This document shows, in pieces, positions 49,685 through 57,163 of a DNA stretch of 57,163 bases. The first letter of the stretch is position 1. Every line of letters begins with the position of its first letter. The translations under genes were made by a program, and so were the position numbers. Under the pieces are notes generated by a model. It was not told the origin of the DNA, did no database searches, and worked only from the letters and a program-made list of their open reading frames with translations. This DNA comes from Pseudomonadota bacterium (GTDB taxonomy: Bacteria; Pseudomonadota; Gammaproteobacteria; Burkholderiales; SG8-39), in contig JAPLRD010000220.1 of the NCBI GenBank assembly GCA_026399375.1, positions 7,261-64,423 on the forward strand. The letters run 5' to 3'.

Positions 49685-50662
49685 ATGAATCGAGCCGGGA
49701 AAAGGGGGGTATTGTCAACAGGAAGCACCATGACGCGCGCGGAATTCCTTAGGAATGCAGCACGCCTTGCAGGGGCCTGCGCTGCAGGCGGGGTGCTAGG
49801 TTCGGCTGGGATGGCGATCAGTGCCGATGCCGCGCCGGTGCTGCGGCGGCCCATACCGTCTTCGGGGGAGATGTTGCCGGTAATAGGCGTCGGCACGGCC
49901 GTCGTCTACGAACTCGACACGGGCGACGCGAAGTTCTCCGCATTGGTAGATACATTGCGGACCTTTCTCGACAACGGCGGTGCGCTGATCGACACCTCTC
50001 CGACCTACGGCCGGGCCGAGAAATCGCTGGGGGAAATATTCCGCCGCATCGGCCGGCGCGACAAGGCGTTCATCGCCACCAAGATCAGCACCACGGGCGA
50101 GCAGGCCGGAATCGACAGCTTCAACGGGTCGCTGCGGGACCTCGGAACCGATCACGTGGATTTGTTGCAGGTGCACAACATCCGTGACACCGACGTGCAC
50201 CTGCGCACCATCCGCCGGCTGCGCGACGAAGGCAAAGCGCGCTACATCGGCATCACCACTTCGTTCAAGAACACCTACGACGAGTACGAGCGCATCATGC
50301 GCCGCGAAAAGCTCGACTTCGTGCAGATCGACTACGCCCTGGACGATCGCAAGGCGGAAGAGCGCATCTTGCCGCTGGCGCGCGATCGCGGCATGGCGGT
50401 GATGATCAATCTGCCATTCGGACGCGGCCGCCTGTTCAGCAAGGCGCGCGGCCGGCAGCTGCCGCAGTGGGCGGCGGAGATCGATTGCACCGGCTGGGCG
50501 CAGTTGTTCCTCAAGTTCGTACTCGCGCATCCGGCGGTGACAGCGGTGATTCCGGGCACCGACCGTCCGGAGTACGCCCTCGACAACCTGAGCGCCGCAC
50601 GCGGGCGCATACCGGATGCGCGCATGCGCGAACAGATCATCGCCTACTGGGACCAGCTTTGA
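49685..50662 (+). CDS. Aldo/keto reductase with Tat-like leader
   Basis: The product is 325 aa from the ATG at 49685, following AAAGGGAGCGTGGAC. The N-terminal 50 residues contain TRAEFLRNAARLAGACAAGG, an export-like signal, so the enzyme is probably periplasmic. The AKR barrel shows NGGALIDTSPTYGRAEKSLG (Asp, Tyr), FIATKIST (Lys), DLLQVHNI (His), and ARYIGITTSF. The NADPH-binding C-terminal region has PGTDRPEYALDNL. Substrate unknown; exported AKRs of this type exist but are poorly characterised. Confidence 0.9.
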   Translation: MNRAGKRGVLSTGSTMTRAEFLRNAARLAGACAAGGVLGSAGMAISADAAPVLRRPIPSSGEMLPVIGVGTAVVYELDTGDAKFSALVDTLRTFLDNGGALIDTSPTYGRAEKSLGEIFRRIGRRDKAFIATKISTTGEQAGIDSFNGSLRDLGTDHVDLLQVHNIRDTDVHLRTIRRLRDEGKARYIGITTSFKNTYDEYERIMRREKLDFVQIDYALDDRKAEERILPLARDRGMAVMINLPFGRGRLFSKARGRQLPQWAAEIDCTGWAQLFLKFVLAHPAVTAVIPGTDRPEYALDNLSAARGRIPDARMREQIIAYWDQL

Positions 50663-50677
50663 GCGCGGAGGCGCGTT

Positions 50678-51841
50678 TCAGGCGGCGCGCAGCGCGTCCA
50701 CGATATTGAGGCGCGCCGCGCGCACCGCCGGCAGAAAGCCGCCGAGCAGGCCCATCAGCAGCGCGAACAGGAGGGTCTTCAGCCCGATCTCCGGCGTCAG
50801 CAGGAAATTGAAAGACAAGTCGGAGAAGGTCTGAAAATTCGTGGTCGAGAACGACACGAACTGCATCACCGAAGCGCCCGCGAGCCCGATCAAACCGCCA
50901 ACCAGCCCCAGCAGCAGCGCCTCCAGGAGAAACGCTGCGAGCACGCTCCCGCTCCTGAAGCCGAGCGCGCGCAGCGTGCCGATCTCTGCGACGCGGTTGG
51001 ACACCGAGGCATACATGGTGATCATCGCGCCTATGGTTGCGCCTATGGAAAAAATCGCGGTCAGCGTCAGGCCGAGGATGCTGAGAAAGGTGGACAGCGC
51101 CTTCGACTGGTCGCTGTAGAACACCTGCTCGCGCTTCAATTCGCCGGCAAAACGCGGGTCGGCGTCGATTTCTTCACGGAAACGCTCGAACAGACCGCTG
51201 TCGGCGAGCTTGAGCACCATGGCCGAATAGTTGAGACGGCGAAACGATTGCATCAGCTGATCGGCGTCGCCCCAGACTTCGGAGTCGAAGCCGCTCGCGC
51301 CGGCGTCGAAGGTGCCGACGATGGTCCATTCGCGCTGCGCGAAGCGCAGGCGTTCGCCTATGCGTGTGCCGTCGTACCCCTTGGCGATGTTGCTGCCGAC
51401 CATGATCTCGGACGAGCCGGGACGGAACAGCCTGCCCGCGATCACCTTCACTTGCGGCCGCAGCAGCAATCCGGCCGGCGAGGTGCCGCGTATCACCACG
51501 TTCGACGCCAGCGCAGTACCGCTGCGATTGAGCGAAATCAGCACCACCGTTTCCTTGGCCGCGCGCGGCAGCCCGTCGGGCCCGAGCGCCACCGCTGCGT
51601 TCATTTCGACGATATTGGCCTGCGGGCGGGAGATGCTGCTCTGGATCTCGGTTCCGGAACCTTTGCGGATGACCACCACGTTGTCGTATTCGCCGGTGGT
51701 CACCAGCGTGCGCTTCAGGCCGGCGTCGAGCATGAGCACGGTGGCGAACACGAATACCACCAGCGCCAGACCGCCGGCGGTGAGCGTCGTGGTCAGCCGG
51801 CGTTTCCACAGGTTGCGCGCGACATAGTTCAGCGGAATCAT
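50678..51841 (-). CDS. FtsX/MacB-type ABC permease 2
   Basis: This 387 aa permease starts at 51841 (MIPLNYVARNLWKRRLTTTL). One N-terminal helix, a large periplasmic domain of about 230 residues (with VIRKGSGTEIQSSISRPQ) and three C-terminal helices (IFSIGATIGAMITMYASVSN, LLLGLVGGLIGLAGASVMQF, and the terminal FALLMGLLGGFLPAVRAARL) are typical of MacB/LolCE-like subunits. It is the last gene of a four-gene exporter operon and 16 nt downstream of a second permease, with which it probably forms a heterodimer. Confidence 0.93.
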   Translation of the reverse strand: MIPLNYVARNLWKRRLTTTLTAGGLALVVFVFATVLMLDAGLKRTLVTTGEYDNVVVIRKGSGTEIQSSISRPQANIVEMNAAVALGPDGLPRAAKETVVLISLNRSGTALASNVVIRGTSPAGLLLRPQVKVIAGRLFRPGSSEIMVGSNIAKGYDGTRIGERLRFAQREWTIVGTFDAGASGFDSEVWGDADQLMQSFRRLNYSAMVLKLADSGLFERFREEIDADPRFAGELKREQVFYSDQSKALSTFLSILGLTLTAIFSIGATIGAMITMYASVSNRVAEIGTLRALGFRSGSVLAAFLLEALLLGLVGGLIGLAGASVMQFVSFSTTNFQTFSDLSFNFLLTPEIGLKTLLFALLMGLLGGFLPAVRAARLNIVDALRAA

Positions 51842-51857
51842 TCTCTGTCCCGGACGC

Positions 51858-53012
51858 TCAACCGACCGCCCGCAGGCCGTCGACGACGCGCACGCGCGCT
51901 GCGCGCACGGCGGGCACGATGGCGGCCAGCACGCCGACTGCAAGGGCGCATGCGGCCTGTGCCAGGAGGGTTTCAGGGGTTACCGCGAATATGGGGAAGA
52001 TGCCGCCGGCCATCGACTTGAACGCGGCCGCCGCAGGCGGAGTCAGCGCGAGGCCGAGGCCGCCGCCCAGTGCGCAGATCGTCAGCGATTCGCCGAATAT
52101 CAGCGTCGCGAGGAACACCGGCCCGAACCCCAGCGCCTTCAGCGTCGCGTATTCTGCGGTGCGCTCGCGCGCACTCATGGCCATGGTGTTCGCCATCACC
52201 GCCATGATGATCAGGATGACGACGTAGGAAACGATGCGGATGGCGGCGATGATCTGGTTCGACATGGCGACGAAACTGAGCTGGAACGCCTGTTCGGTTT
52301 CGGTCAGGGTTTCGGCAAGAGAGTTCCTGAACACCGCGTCCACGGCGAGCGACACCGCGGCTGCGTTGTCCGGATTGTCGATGCCGATGATGTAGGCGCC
52401 GACCTGACTGGCGCGGCCGGGCGCGACCTTGCGCAGCGTTTCATTGAGGTAGTCCCAGTGAAACATCATGATATTGGTGACCTTGGTCTCGTCTGCGGCG
52501 TCGAATATGCCGCGCACCACGAACTCCCAGGTGCCGGGATAGATGGTGCCGCGCAGCGGCAGCGTGTCGCCGACCTTGAAGCCGAAGCGGTCCGCGAGTT
52601 GCCGCCCGACCAGCGCGCCTTTGCGATCGCGGGCGAAGGCGGCGCGCTGCTCGTCGGGAAGCGTGAACTCGGGATACAGGGACAGGTAGTTGTCCGAGAC
52701 CGCGAACTGGGGAAAGAAATTCTTCGGTTCCTGGTAGATGCCGCCGAACCAGTTGGAGCGCGCGATCGCCGTGACGCCGTCCACGCCGCGCATGCGGTTT
52801 TCGTAGCTGACCGGGAGCGAGAACACTAGCGAAATGGAATTGCGCGAGACCAGTCGCGCCCTGGAGGAGGCAGCTGCACCCGCATACCACGCGTCCACCA
52901 CCGTCTGCAGCAGTCCGTATGCCAGAACCGCCACCAGCAGGCCGGCCATGGTGAGGCCGGTGCGCAGGCGGTGGCGCAGCGCGTTGCGCACGATGAGCTT
53001 CAGCGCGTTCAT
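51858..53012 (-). CDS. FtsX/MacB-type ABC permease 1
   Basis: The product is a 384 aa permease with the same topology: first helix LRTGLTMAGLLVAVLAYGLL, periplasmic domain including GDTLPLRGTIYPGTWEFVVR, and three C-terminal helices with MAVMANTMAMSARERTAEYA and TLKALGFGP, a hallmark of the FtsX domain. The start at 53012 overlaps the stop of the ATPase gene (ATGA). It works with the permease encoded downstream. Confidence 0.93.
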   Translation of the reverse strand: MNALKLIVRNALRHRLRTGLTMAGLLVAVLAYGLLQTVVDAWYAGAAASSRARLVSRNSISLVFSLPVSYENRMRGVDGVTAIARSNWFGGIYQEPKNFFPQFAVSDNYLSLYPEFTLPDEQRAAFARDRKGALVGRQLADRFGFKVGDTLPLRGTIYPGTWEFVVRGIFDAADETKVTNIMMFHWDYLNETLRKVAPGRASQVGAYIIGIDNPDNAAAVSLAVDAVFRNSLAETLTETEQAFQLSFVAMSNQIIAAIRIVSYVVILIIMAVMANTMAMSARERTAEYATLKALGFGPVFLATLIFGESLTICALGGGLGLALTPPAAAAFKSMAGGIFPIFAVTPETLLAQAACALAVGVLAAIVPAVRAARVRVVDGLRAVG

Positions 53013-53728
53013 GGCTGCGCCTGCAGGTGTTCCCTTTCGGAGAGTTCGCCTTTTTCGAGGTGCATGATCGCATTCGCGCTCTCGGCCGCCTTGCGGTCGT
53101 GGGTCACCATGATGATGGTCTTGCCCATCTCGGCGGCCAGACGCCGCAGCAGTTCCAGCACTTCACTCGCGGAGTGGCGGTCGAGATCTCCGGTGGGTTC
53201 GTCGGCGACGATCAGCACCGGATCGGTGATGAAGGCGCGGGCGATCGCCACCCGCTGCTGCTGTCCTCCGGACAATTCGGACGGATAGTGCGTCATGCGG
53301 TCGGTCAGCCCCACCAGTTCCAGCGCGGCCTCGGCGTGTTCGCGCCGCTCGCGGCGCGGCAGGGAAGTCAGGGCGAGGGGAAGCTCGACGTTCTCGTACG
53401 CCGTCAGCACCGGCATCAGGTTGTAGAACTGGAAGATGAAACCGACATGACCCGCCCGCCAGTCGGCAAGCGCCGCTTCGCCCAGTTGCACGATATCGGT
53501 GCCGGCGACCAGCAACTCTCCGCTATCGGGCCGGTCTATGCCGGCGATGAGATTGAGCAGCGTGCTCTTTCCCGAGCCGGAAGGTCCCATCAGCGCCAGG
53601 AATTCGCCGCGGGCGATGTCGAAGCTGATGTCGGAGAGCACCTGGATGACCTGATCGCCGCGATGGTACGACTTGGATATGTGCCGCAGACTGACCAGGG
53701 TTTCGGTGCCTGCCAGGCTTTCCTTCAT
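53009..53728 (-). CDS. LolD/MacB-type ABC transporter ATPase
   Basis: This 239 aa ATPase has Walker [19 protein letters not shown], a Q-loop [18 protein letters not shown], the signature [15 protein letters not shown], Walker [13 protein letters not shown], and the switch TMVTHDRK-like segment [16 protein letters not shown]. This motif set is typical of FtsE/LolD/MacB family ATPases. It energises the two FtsX-type permeases; the adaptor gene lies 48 nt upstream. Confidence 0.95.
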   Translation of the reverse strand: MKESLAGTETLVSLRHISKSYHRGDQVIQVLSDISFDIARGEFLALMGPSGSGKSTLLNLIAGIDRPDSGELLVAGTDIVQLGEAALADWRAGHVGFIFQFYNLMPVLTAYENVELPLALTSLPRRERREHAEAALELVGLTDRMTHYPSELSGGQQQRVAIARAFITDPVLIVADEPTGDLDRHSASEVLELLRRLAAEMGKTIIMVTHDRKAAESANAIMHLEKGELSEREHLQAQP

Positions 53729-53775
53729 GTTCTATCGCTCACAGGCTTGGGTTCGGTTGAGCCCGTTCACCGGGG

Positions 53776-54984
53776 CTATTTCTGCACCGGCTTGACGCGC
53801 GCGCCGTCGGCGAGTTTGTCCAGCGGCTTAAGTGCCACGCGCTCCCCGGCTTTCACCCCGCGGACCTCCACCAGATCGCCGAGCTTCGCCCCGGTTTCGA
53901 CCTTGGTGAGCGCCACCCGGTCTTCGCGCAATACATACAGCCAGGTTGCGCCGTCGCGCGTGACGATCGCAGCCGGCAGCACCGCGGTCACCGGTTTCGT
54001 TTCGTCCGCCCGCACCTCGCGCTCGAGAAAGGCGACCTTGGCGCTCATGTCCGGCAGCACGCGCGCGTCGCGCGCGGCAAAGCGCACCTTGACCAGCACG
54101 GTGGCCTTCGCCCGGTCCACCGTCGGCACCGTGCGGCTCACCAGGCCGGCAAAACGCTCGCCCGGAATCGCGTCGAGCTGGATTTCGCAGGGCTGCCCGG
54201 CCTTGATGCGTCCGATGGCGGACTCGGAAACGTCGGCCTCGACTTCCAGCGTGTCCATGTCGGCGATGGTCACGACTGCGCCCTTGGAATCTGCGGCGCT
54301 GGAAAACGGCGTGATGTTGTCACCCACGTTGGCGTTCTTTGTCAGCACGATGCCGTCGAAGGGCGCGCGAATGACGGTCTGGTCGACCGATACGTCGGCC
54401 GATTTCAGATTGGCGCGCGCCACCGCCACCAAAGCCTGCAAGCTGCTCATGGACGCCTTCGCCTTGTTGTAGCGGGCGACTGCGGCGTCGTGCGCGGACT
54501 CGCTGATGTACTTCTTGCCGACCAGATCGAGCGAACGCTTGTACGCCGCCTCGGCATCGAGCAATTCGGCGCGTCCCTGCTCGACATTGGCTTGCGCCAC
54601 CTTGAGGGCGGCCTGCGTCTGCTCGCGGCCGGCGCCGACGTCGCTGTTCTCCAGACGCGCGATGATTTCGCCCTTCGTCACTTTGCTGCCCTCCAGCACG
54701 CCCAGCCACTCCAGCCGGCCGGTGGCTTTGGAGGAGAGCGATGCCTTGCGCTGCGCAACCACATAGCCGGTGGCATTGAGTTGCGCCAGCGCCTGCGACG
54801 GATAGGCGGTGACGACGGCTGCCGTTTCGACGGCGACACTGCCGCCGATGCGTCCAGAAAAAAAACCTGCTGTTGCGACGATCAATCCGGCGGCGAGCAG
54901 AACCCACGGCCAGCGCCTGCGCGACCGGCGCAGGGTCGGAGCGGGGGCGGCGCGGTTGATTTTGAGCTTATCGAGTTCGGACAT
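53776..54984 (-). CDS. Periplasmic adaptor (HlyD/MacA-like membrane fusion protein)
   Basis: The product is 402 aa: a short cytoplasmic tail, one membrane anchor (WPWVLLAAGLIVATAGFF), a lipoyl half-motif (QRKASLSSKATGRLEWLGVL with EGSKVTKGEIIARLENSD), a coiled-coil hairpin (about 110-190, AQANVEQGRAELLDAEAAYK) and beta-barrel regions (IRAPFDGIVLTKNANVGDNI). With the ATPase and two permeases it forms a MacAB- or DevBCA-like exporter; an outer-membrane TolC partner must come from elsewhere. First gene of the operon. Confidence 0.94.
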   Translation of the reverse strand: MSELDKLKINRAAPAPTLRRSRRRWPWVLLAAGLIVATAGFFSGRIGGSVAVETAAVVTAYPSQALAQLNATGYVVAQRKASLSSKATGRLEWLGVLEGSKVTKGEIIARLENSDVGAGREQTQAALKVAQANVEQGRAELLDAEAAYKRSLDLVGKKYISESAHDAAVARYNKAKASMSSLQALVAVARANLKSADVSVDQTVIRAPFDGIVLTKNANVGDNITPFSSAADSKGAVVTIADMDTLEVEADVSESAIGRIKAGQPCEIQLDAIPGERFAGLVSRTVPTVDRAKATVLVKVRFAARDARVLPDMSAKVAFLEREVRADETKPVTAVLPAAIVTRDGATWLYVLREDRVALTKVETGAKLGDLVEVRGVKAGERVALKPLDKLADGARVKPVQK

Positions 54985-55179
54985 GCTGGCGGGAAACGAC
55001 CGGTTGGAGAGGACTTTGCAGCAGGGCGTCGATTATACCTTGCGGCGTCGTCCAAACGCGTGCGGCGCAAAGGGCGCGTCGATTTTTCCTGATCGAATGA
55101 GCGGCGCAGCCGGGCGAAAGATTTGCCATAATGTCTTCCCAATCGATGCGACTGGCCTGGCTTTGCTGCCGCTCTTCAC

Positions 55180-56418
55180 ATGAAAATATTCTATGGCTGG
55201 CGCATGGTTGCTGCCGGCAGCGGCATCCAGTTTCTGCAGGCGGCGCTGCTGCACCAGGCCTTCGGCGCCTATTTCGCGATACTTACGGAAGAACTCGGCT
55301 GGAGCAAGACTGCGCTTTCGGGCGCCGCCGCCCTGCAGCCGATGGAGGCGGCCGTGCTGGGGCCGGTGCTGGGTTGGGTGGTGGACCGCTTCGGGCCGCA
55401 GGGCATGATACGCATCGGCATTTTCGTCTTCGGCATCGGTTTCATGATCCTGAGCCAGATCGACTCCATCGCCGGCTTTTACGGCGCGTTCGTGGTCATC
55501 TCGCTCGGCTCCAGCCTGTGCGGCTTCTTCCCGGTCAACGTGGCGATCATCTACTGGTTCGAGAAGTATCGCGCGCGCGCTCTCTCGACGCTCTCGCTCG
55601 GGCTCGCATTCGGCGGCATCGTCGTGCCGCTGGTCGCGTGGTCGATGCAAAGCTTCGGCTGGCGCAGCACTGCGTTCGCATCTGGTGTGCTCACCATGCT
55701 CGTGGGCTGGCCGCTCGCGCGGGTGTTCCGCCGCCGGCCGCAGGATGTAGGCGAAACCGTGGACGGCCTTCCGCCCGCGACCGCCGGGGAAGCGCAGTCG
55801 GAAGAGGGCATGCAGCGGGAATACAGCGCGCGCGAGGCGTTGCGTACCAGTGCTTTCTGGCTGCTTTCTCTGGGCCACGGTTTTGCATTGCTGACCGTCT
55901 ATGCGGTCAACGTGCACGCGATCACGCACATGAAGGAGGGCATGGGCTACACGGTGGCGCAGGCCGCGCTCGTGATCACGCTCATGACGGTTTCCCAGGT
56001 AGGCGGCGTGATCGTCGGCTGGGCGATCGGCGACCGTTTCGAGAAGCGACTCATCGCCGCCGTCTGCATGCTGATGCATGCGGGCGGCATGATCATGCTC
56101 ACTTTTGCGGCCGGCCCGGCGATGCTGGTGGGATTTGCGGTTCTGCACGGCGGTGCCTGGGGCCTGCGCGGCCCGTTCATGCAGGCGATACGCGCCGACT
56201 ACTTCGGCCGCCGCTCGATCGGCATGATCCTCGGACTGTCCTCCCTTATAGTCGTCGTCGGCCAGATCGGCGGGCCGTTGATTGCCGGCATGCTCGCCGA
56301 CCTGACGGGGAACTATCGCGCCGGATTCACGGTGCTCGCGGTCCTTGCGGGCCTGGGATCGCTGTTCTTCTTGCTCGCCAAGAGGCCTGCACTCGGGCCG
56401 GGAAGAAATTCAGCCTAA
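55180..56418 (+). CDS. MFS transporter, monocarboxylate/oxalate:formate antiporter-like
   Basis: This is a 412 aa carrier with 12 helices. The start MKIFYGWRMVAAGSGIQFLQ is typical of this branch (FYGWxMV). Other features are LGWSKTALSGAAAL, GWVVDRFGPQGMIRIGIFVF (motif A variant) and IYWFEKYRARALSTLSLGLA. Members transport carboxylates or are of unknown substrate. It is divergent from the exporter operon; the 195 nt gap shows no clear boxes. Confidence 0.92.
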   Translation: MKIFYGWRMVAAGSGIQFLQAALLHQAFGAYFAILTEELGWSKTALSGAAALQPMEAAVLGPVLGWVVDRFGPQGMIRIGIFVFGIGFMILSQIDSIAGFYGAFVVISLGSSLCGFFPVNVAIIYWFEKYRARALSTLSLGLAFGGIVVPLVAWSMQSFGWRSTAFASGVLTMLVGWPLARVFRRRPQDVGETVDGLPPATAGEAQSEEGMQREYSAREALRTSAFWLLSLGHGFALLTVYAVNVHAITHMKEGMGYTVAQAALVITLMTVSQVGGVIVGWAIGDRFEKRLIAAVCMLMHAGGMIMLTFAAGPAMLVGFAVLHGGAWGLRGPFMQAIRADYFGRRSIGMILGLSSLIVVVGQIGGPLIAGMLADLTGNYRAGFTVLAVLAGLGSLFFLLAKRPALGPGRNSA

Positions 56419-56495
56419 AGAATACCTGAAGAGTGCCGATATCAATGGCGGACGAGCGGAAATCCGCTTGGTATTCAACCACCAGGAGCAAGAAG

Positions 56496-56693
56496 ATGGC
56501 TATCAGTTCATTATCGAATTCGAACGTGCTGCCGCCTTCGCCCCAGCCGGAGACCCGTGAAGCCAGCCGGAGCGGGCAGGAAGTGCGCTCGGAGCAGGAT
56601 TCGGACACGGGCGCAACGGCGCAGAAAGCCCCGCCCCCGGAAACAAGCCCTCAAGGCAAAATGGTAGGCTCGTTGGTCGATACCAAGGCCTGA
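56496..56693 (+). CDS. Small disordered protein (65 aa)
   Basis: The start at 56496 follows CAGGAGCAAGAAG. The sequence is rich in Ser, Pro, Glu and Gln (MAISSLSNSNVLPPSPQPET, then ATAQKAPPPETSPQGK) and ends GSLVDTKA. It has no predicted fold, signal or membrane segment. The ends resemble those of the protein at 2020-2484 (MSISP... and ...INTTA), so the two may belong to one loose family of small proteins. Function unknown; existence is supported mainly by the ribosome site. Confidence 0.55.
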   Translation: MAISSLSNSNVLPPSPQPETREASRSGQEVRSEQDSDTGATAQKAPPPETSPQGKMVGSLVDTKA

Positions 56694-56727
56694 TCGGCAG
56701 CGCTGTTCAGCGGCCGGCTGCCATGGC

Positions 56728-57027
56728 TCAGGCAGGGCGCCGGCGCGCACGCTCCAAAACTTCCGGATTCACCACGTTGACCGGCGACCCGGAGGCGTAA
56801 GCCGTGATCTGGTCGAAAATATCTGAAAACTGGATTTCATACTCGTCGCGCGACACGTAGCCGATGTGAGGCGTACATACAACGTTCTCCATCTGCAGCA
56901 GCGGATCGCGGGTGTCCAGCAGAGGCTCTTTTTCGAACACATCGACGGCGGCCATTCCGGGCCGGCCGGAGCGCAATGCGCTCACCAGAGCCTCCGGCTC
57001 GATCAGTCCGGCGCGGCTGGTGTTGTT
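56728..57027 (-). pseudogene. D-2-hydroxyacid dehydrogenase, truncated C-terminal remnant
   Basis: About 100 residues of the NAD-binding half of a D-2-hydroxyacid dehydrogenase are recognisable: [20 protein letters not shown] (catalytic Arg), [11 protein letters not shown] (Glu), [16 protein letters not shown] (His). Upstream of NTSRAG, at about 57028, similarity stops abruptly and none of the three frames continues the protein up to the window edge. The missing part is roughly 200 residues. The frame stays open to 57090 but the added residues look foreign. An insertion at this point is the likely cause; the rest of the gene may lie beyond the window. Confidence 0.8.
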
Positions 57028-57032
57028 AAGGG

Positions 57033-57092
57033 TTGTGGGACGCCTGCCCTGTCGGCGGACGTAGCACGGCACTGAGGGCAGGCGTCGCACAA
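57033..57092. repeat. 18-bp inverted repeat at the break in the dehydrogenase gene
   Basis: TTGTGGGACGCCTGCCCT at 57033-57050 and AGGGCAGGCGTCGCACAA at 57075-57092 are complementary at 17 of 18 positions, with a 24-nt loop. The element begins about five bases from the point where the dehydrogenase similarity ends, so it is probably the end of, or a whole, inserted element. The remaining 70 nt to the window edge show no recognisable gene. Confidence 0.6.
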
Positions 57093-57163
57093 GCCTCGAG
57101 GGAGGAAACCGCGGAATGCCACGCGGTGGTGGCGAGAACGACCTACGTGGCTATGGGGATTTG

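Noticed and set aside
57033-57092. An integron attC site
   Set aside because: The palindromic shape is suggestive, but the RYYYAAC and GTTRRRY core sites are missing at the ends, and no integrase or cassette array is visible.
1-57163. CRISPR arrays, tRNA and rRNA genes
   Set aside because: No regularly spaced direct repeats, cloverleaf-like sequences or rRNA segments were recognised by eye; a covariance-model scan would be needed to exclude tRNAs formally.

Overview
The window looks like one contiguous piece of a GC-rich proteobacterial chromosome, most likely a betaproteobacterium of the Burkholderiales type. That assignment is inferred from two orphan Bug/TctC-type binding proteins, a class I PHA synthase, DUF2721, DUF302 and DUF1993 housekeeping proteins, and the mixture of TRAP, Liv and MFS transporters. 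No rRNA, tRNA or CRISPR array was seen.

Layout. (1) 1-2600: a small membrane protein, a Bug-type binding protein, a near-empty stretch and a small helical-repeat protein. (2) About 2.6-39 kb: a catabolic island for methylated compounds. It holds two TRAP transporters, one carbohydrate-type ABC transporter, one Liv-type ABC transporter, three PhyH-family Fe(II)/2-oxoglutarate dioxygenases, a sterol-desaturase-type hydroxylase, a thiol-dioxygenase-like cupin, two PanB-like proteins, two CmuA-like methyltransferase/corrinoid fusions, a GntR/FCD regulator, FolD, and an operon with a free corrinoid protein, a UroD-type methyltransferase, a methylcorrinoid:tetrahydrofolate methyltransferase, a RACo-type corrinoid activator, a fused MetV-MetF, DUF1638 and a non-pyrrolysine MttB homologue. 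(3) 39-44 kb: a CoA-transferase, PHA synthase, a second Bug protein, DUF302 and a tiny protein. (4) 44-57 kb: ordinary genes (a DEDD exonuclease, NTT-like MFS, Sel1 repeats, EamA, an aldo/keto reductase, a MacAB/DevBCA-like exporter, an MFS carrier) and a D-2-hydroxyacid dehydrogenase cut off near the right edge.

How the island may work (inference). Substrates enter through four transporters. Methyl groups are removed either by corrinoid methyltransferases, giving methyl-THF that MetF and FolD oxidise, or perhaps oxidatively by the PhyH enzymes. The two PanB-like proteins keep the fold signatures but lack two of the three acidic metal-site residues of KPHMT, so they probably do something else with a C1 unit or a keto acid.

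Control. A 19-bp motif close to TGATATATCAGNNGTATAT occurs six times, always upstream of an island transcription unit and always in the same orientation to the gene. The embedded GntR/FCD regulator is the obvious candidate to bind it. In front of the corrinoid operon and of the second CmuA-like gene, a perfect FNR-type box (TTGATNNNNATCAA) lies at identical spacing from this motif, which suggests low-oxygen activation plus GntR control. A two-hairpin element with covarying stems occurs three times in untranslated parts of island transcripts. Two genes, folD and the UroD-type gene, carry apparent frame lesions that could be real decay or assembly errors.
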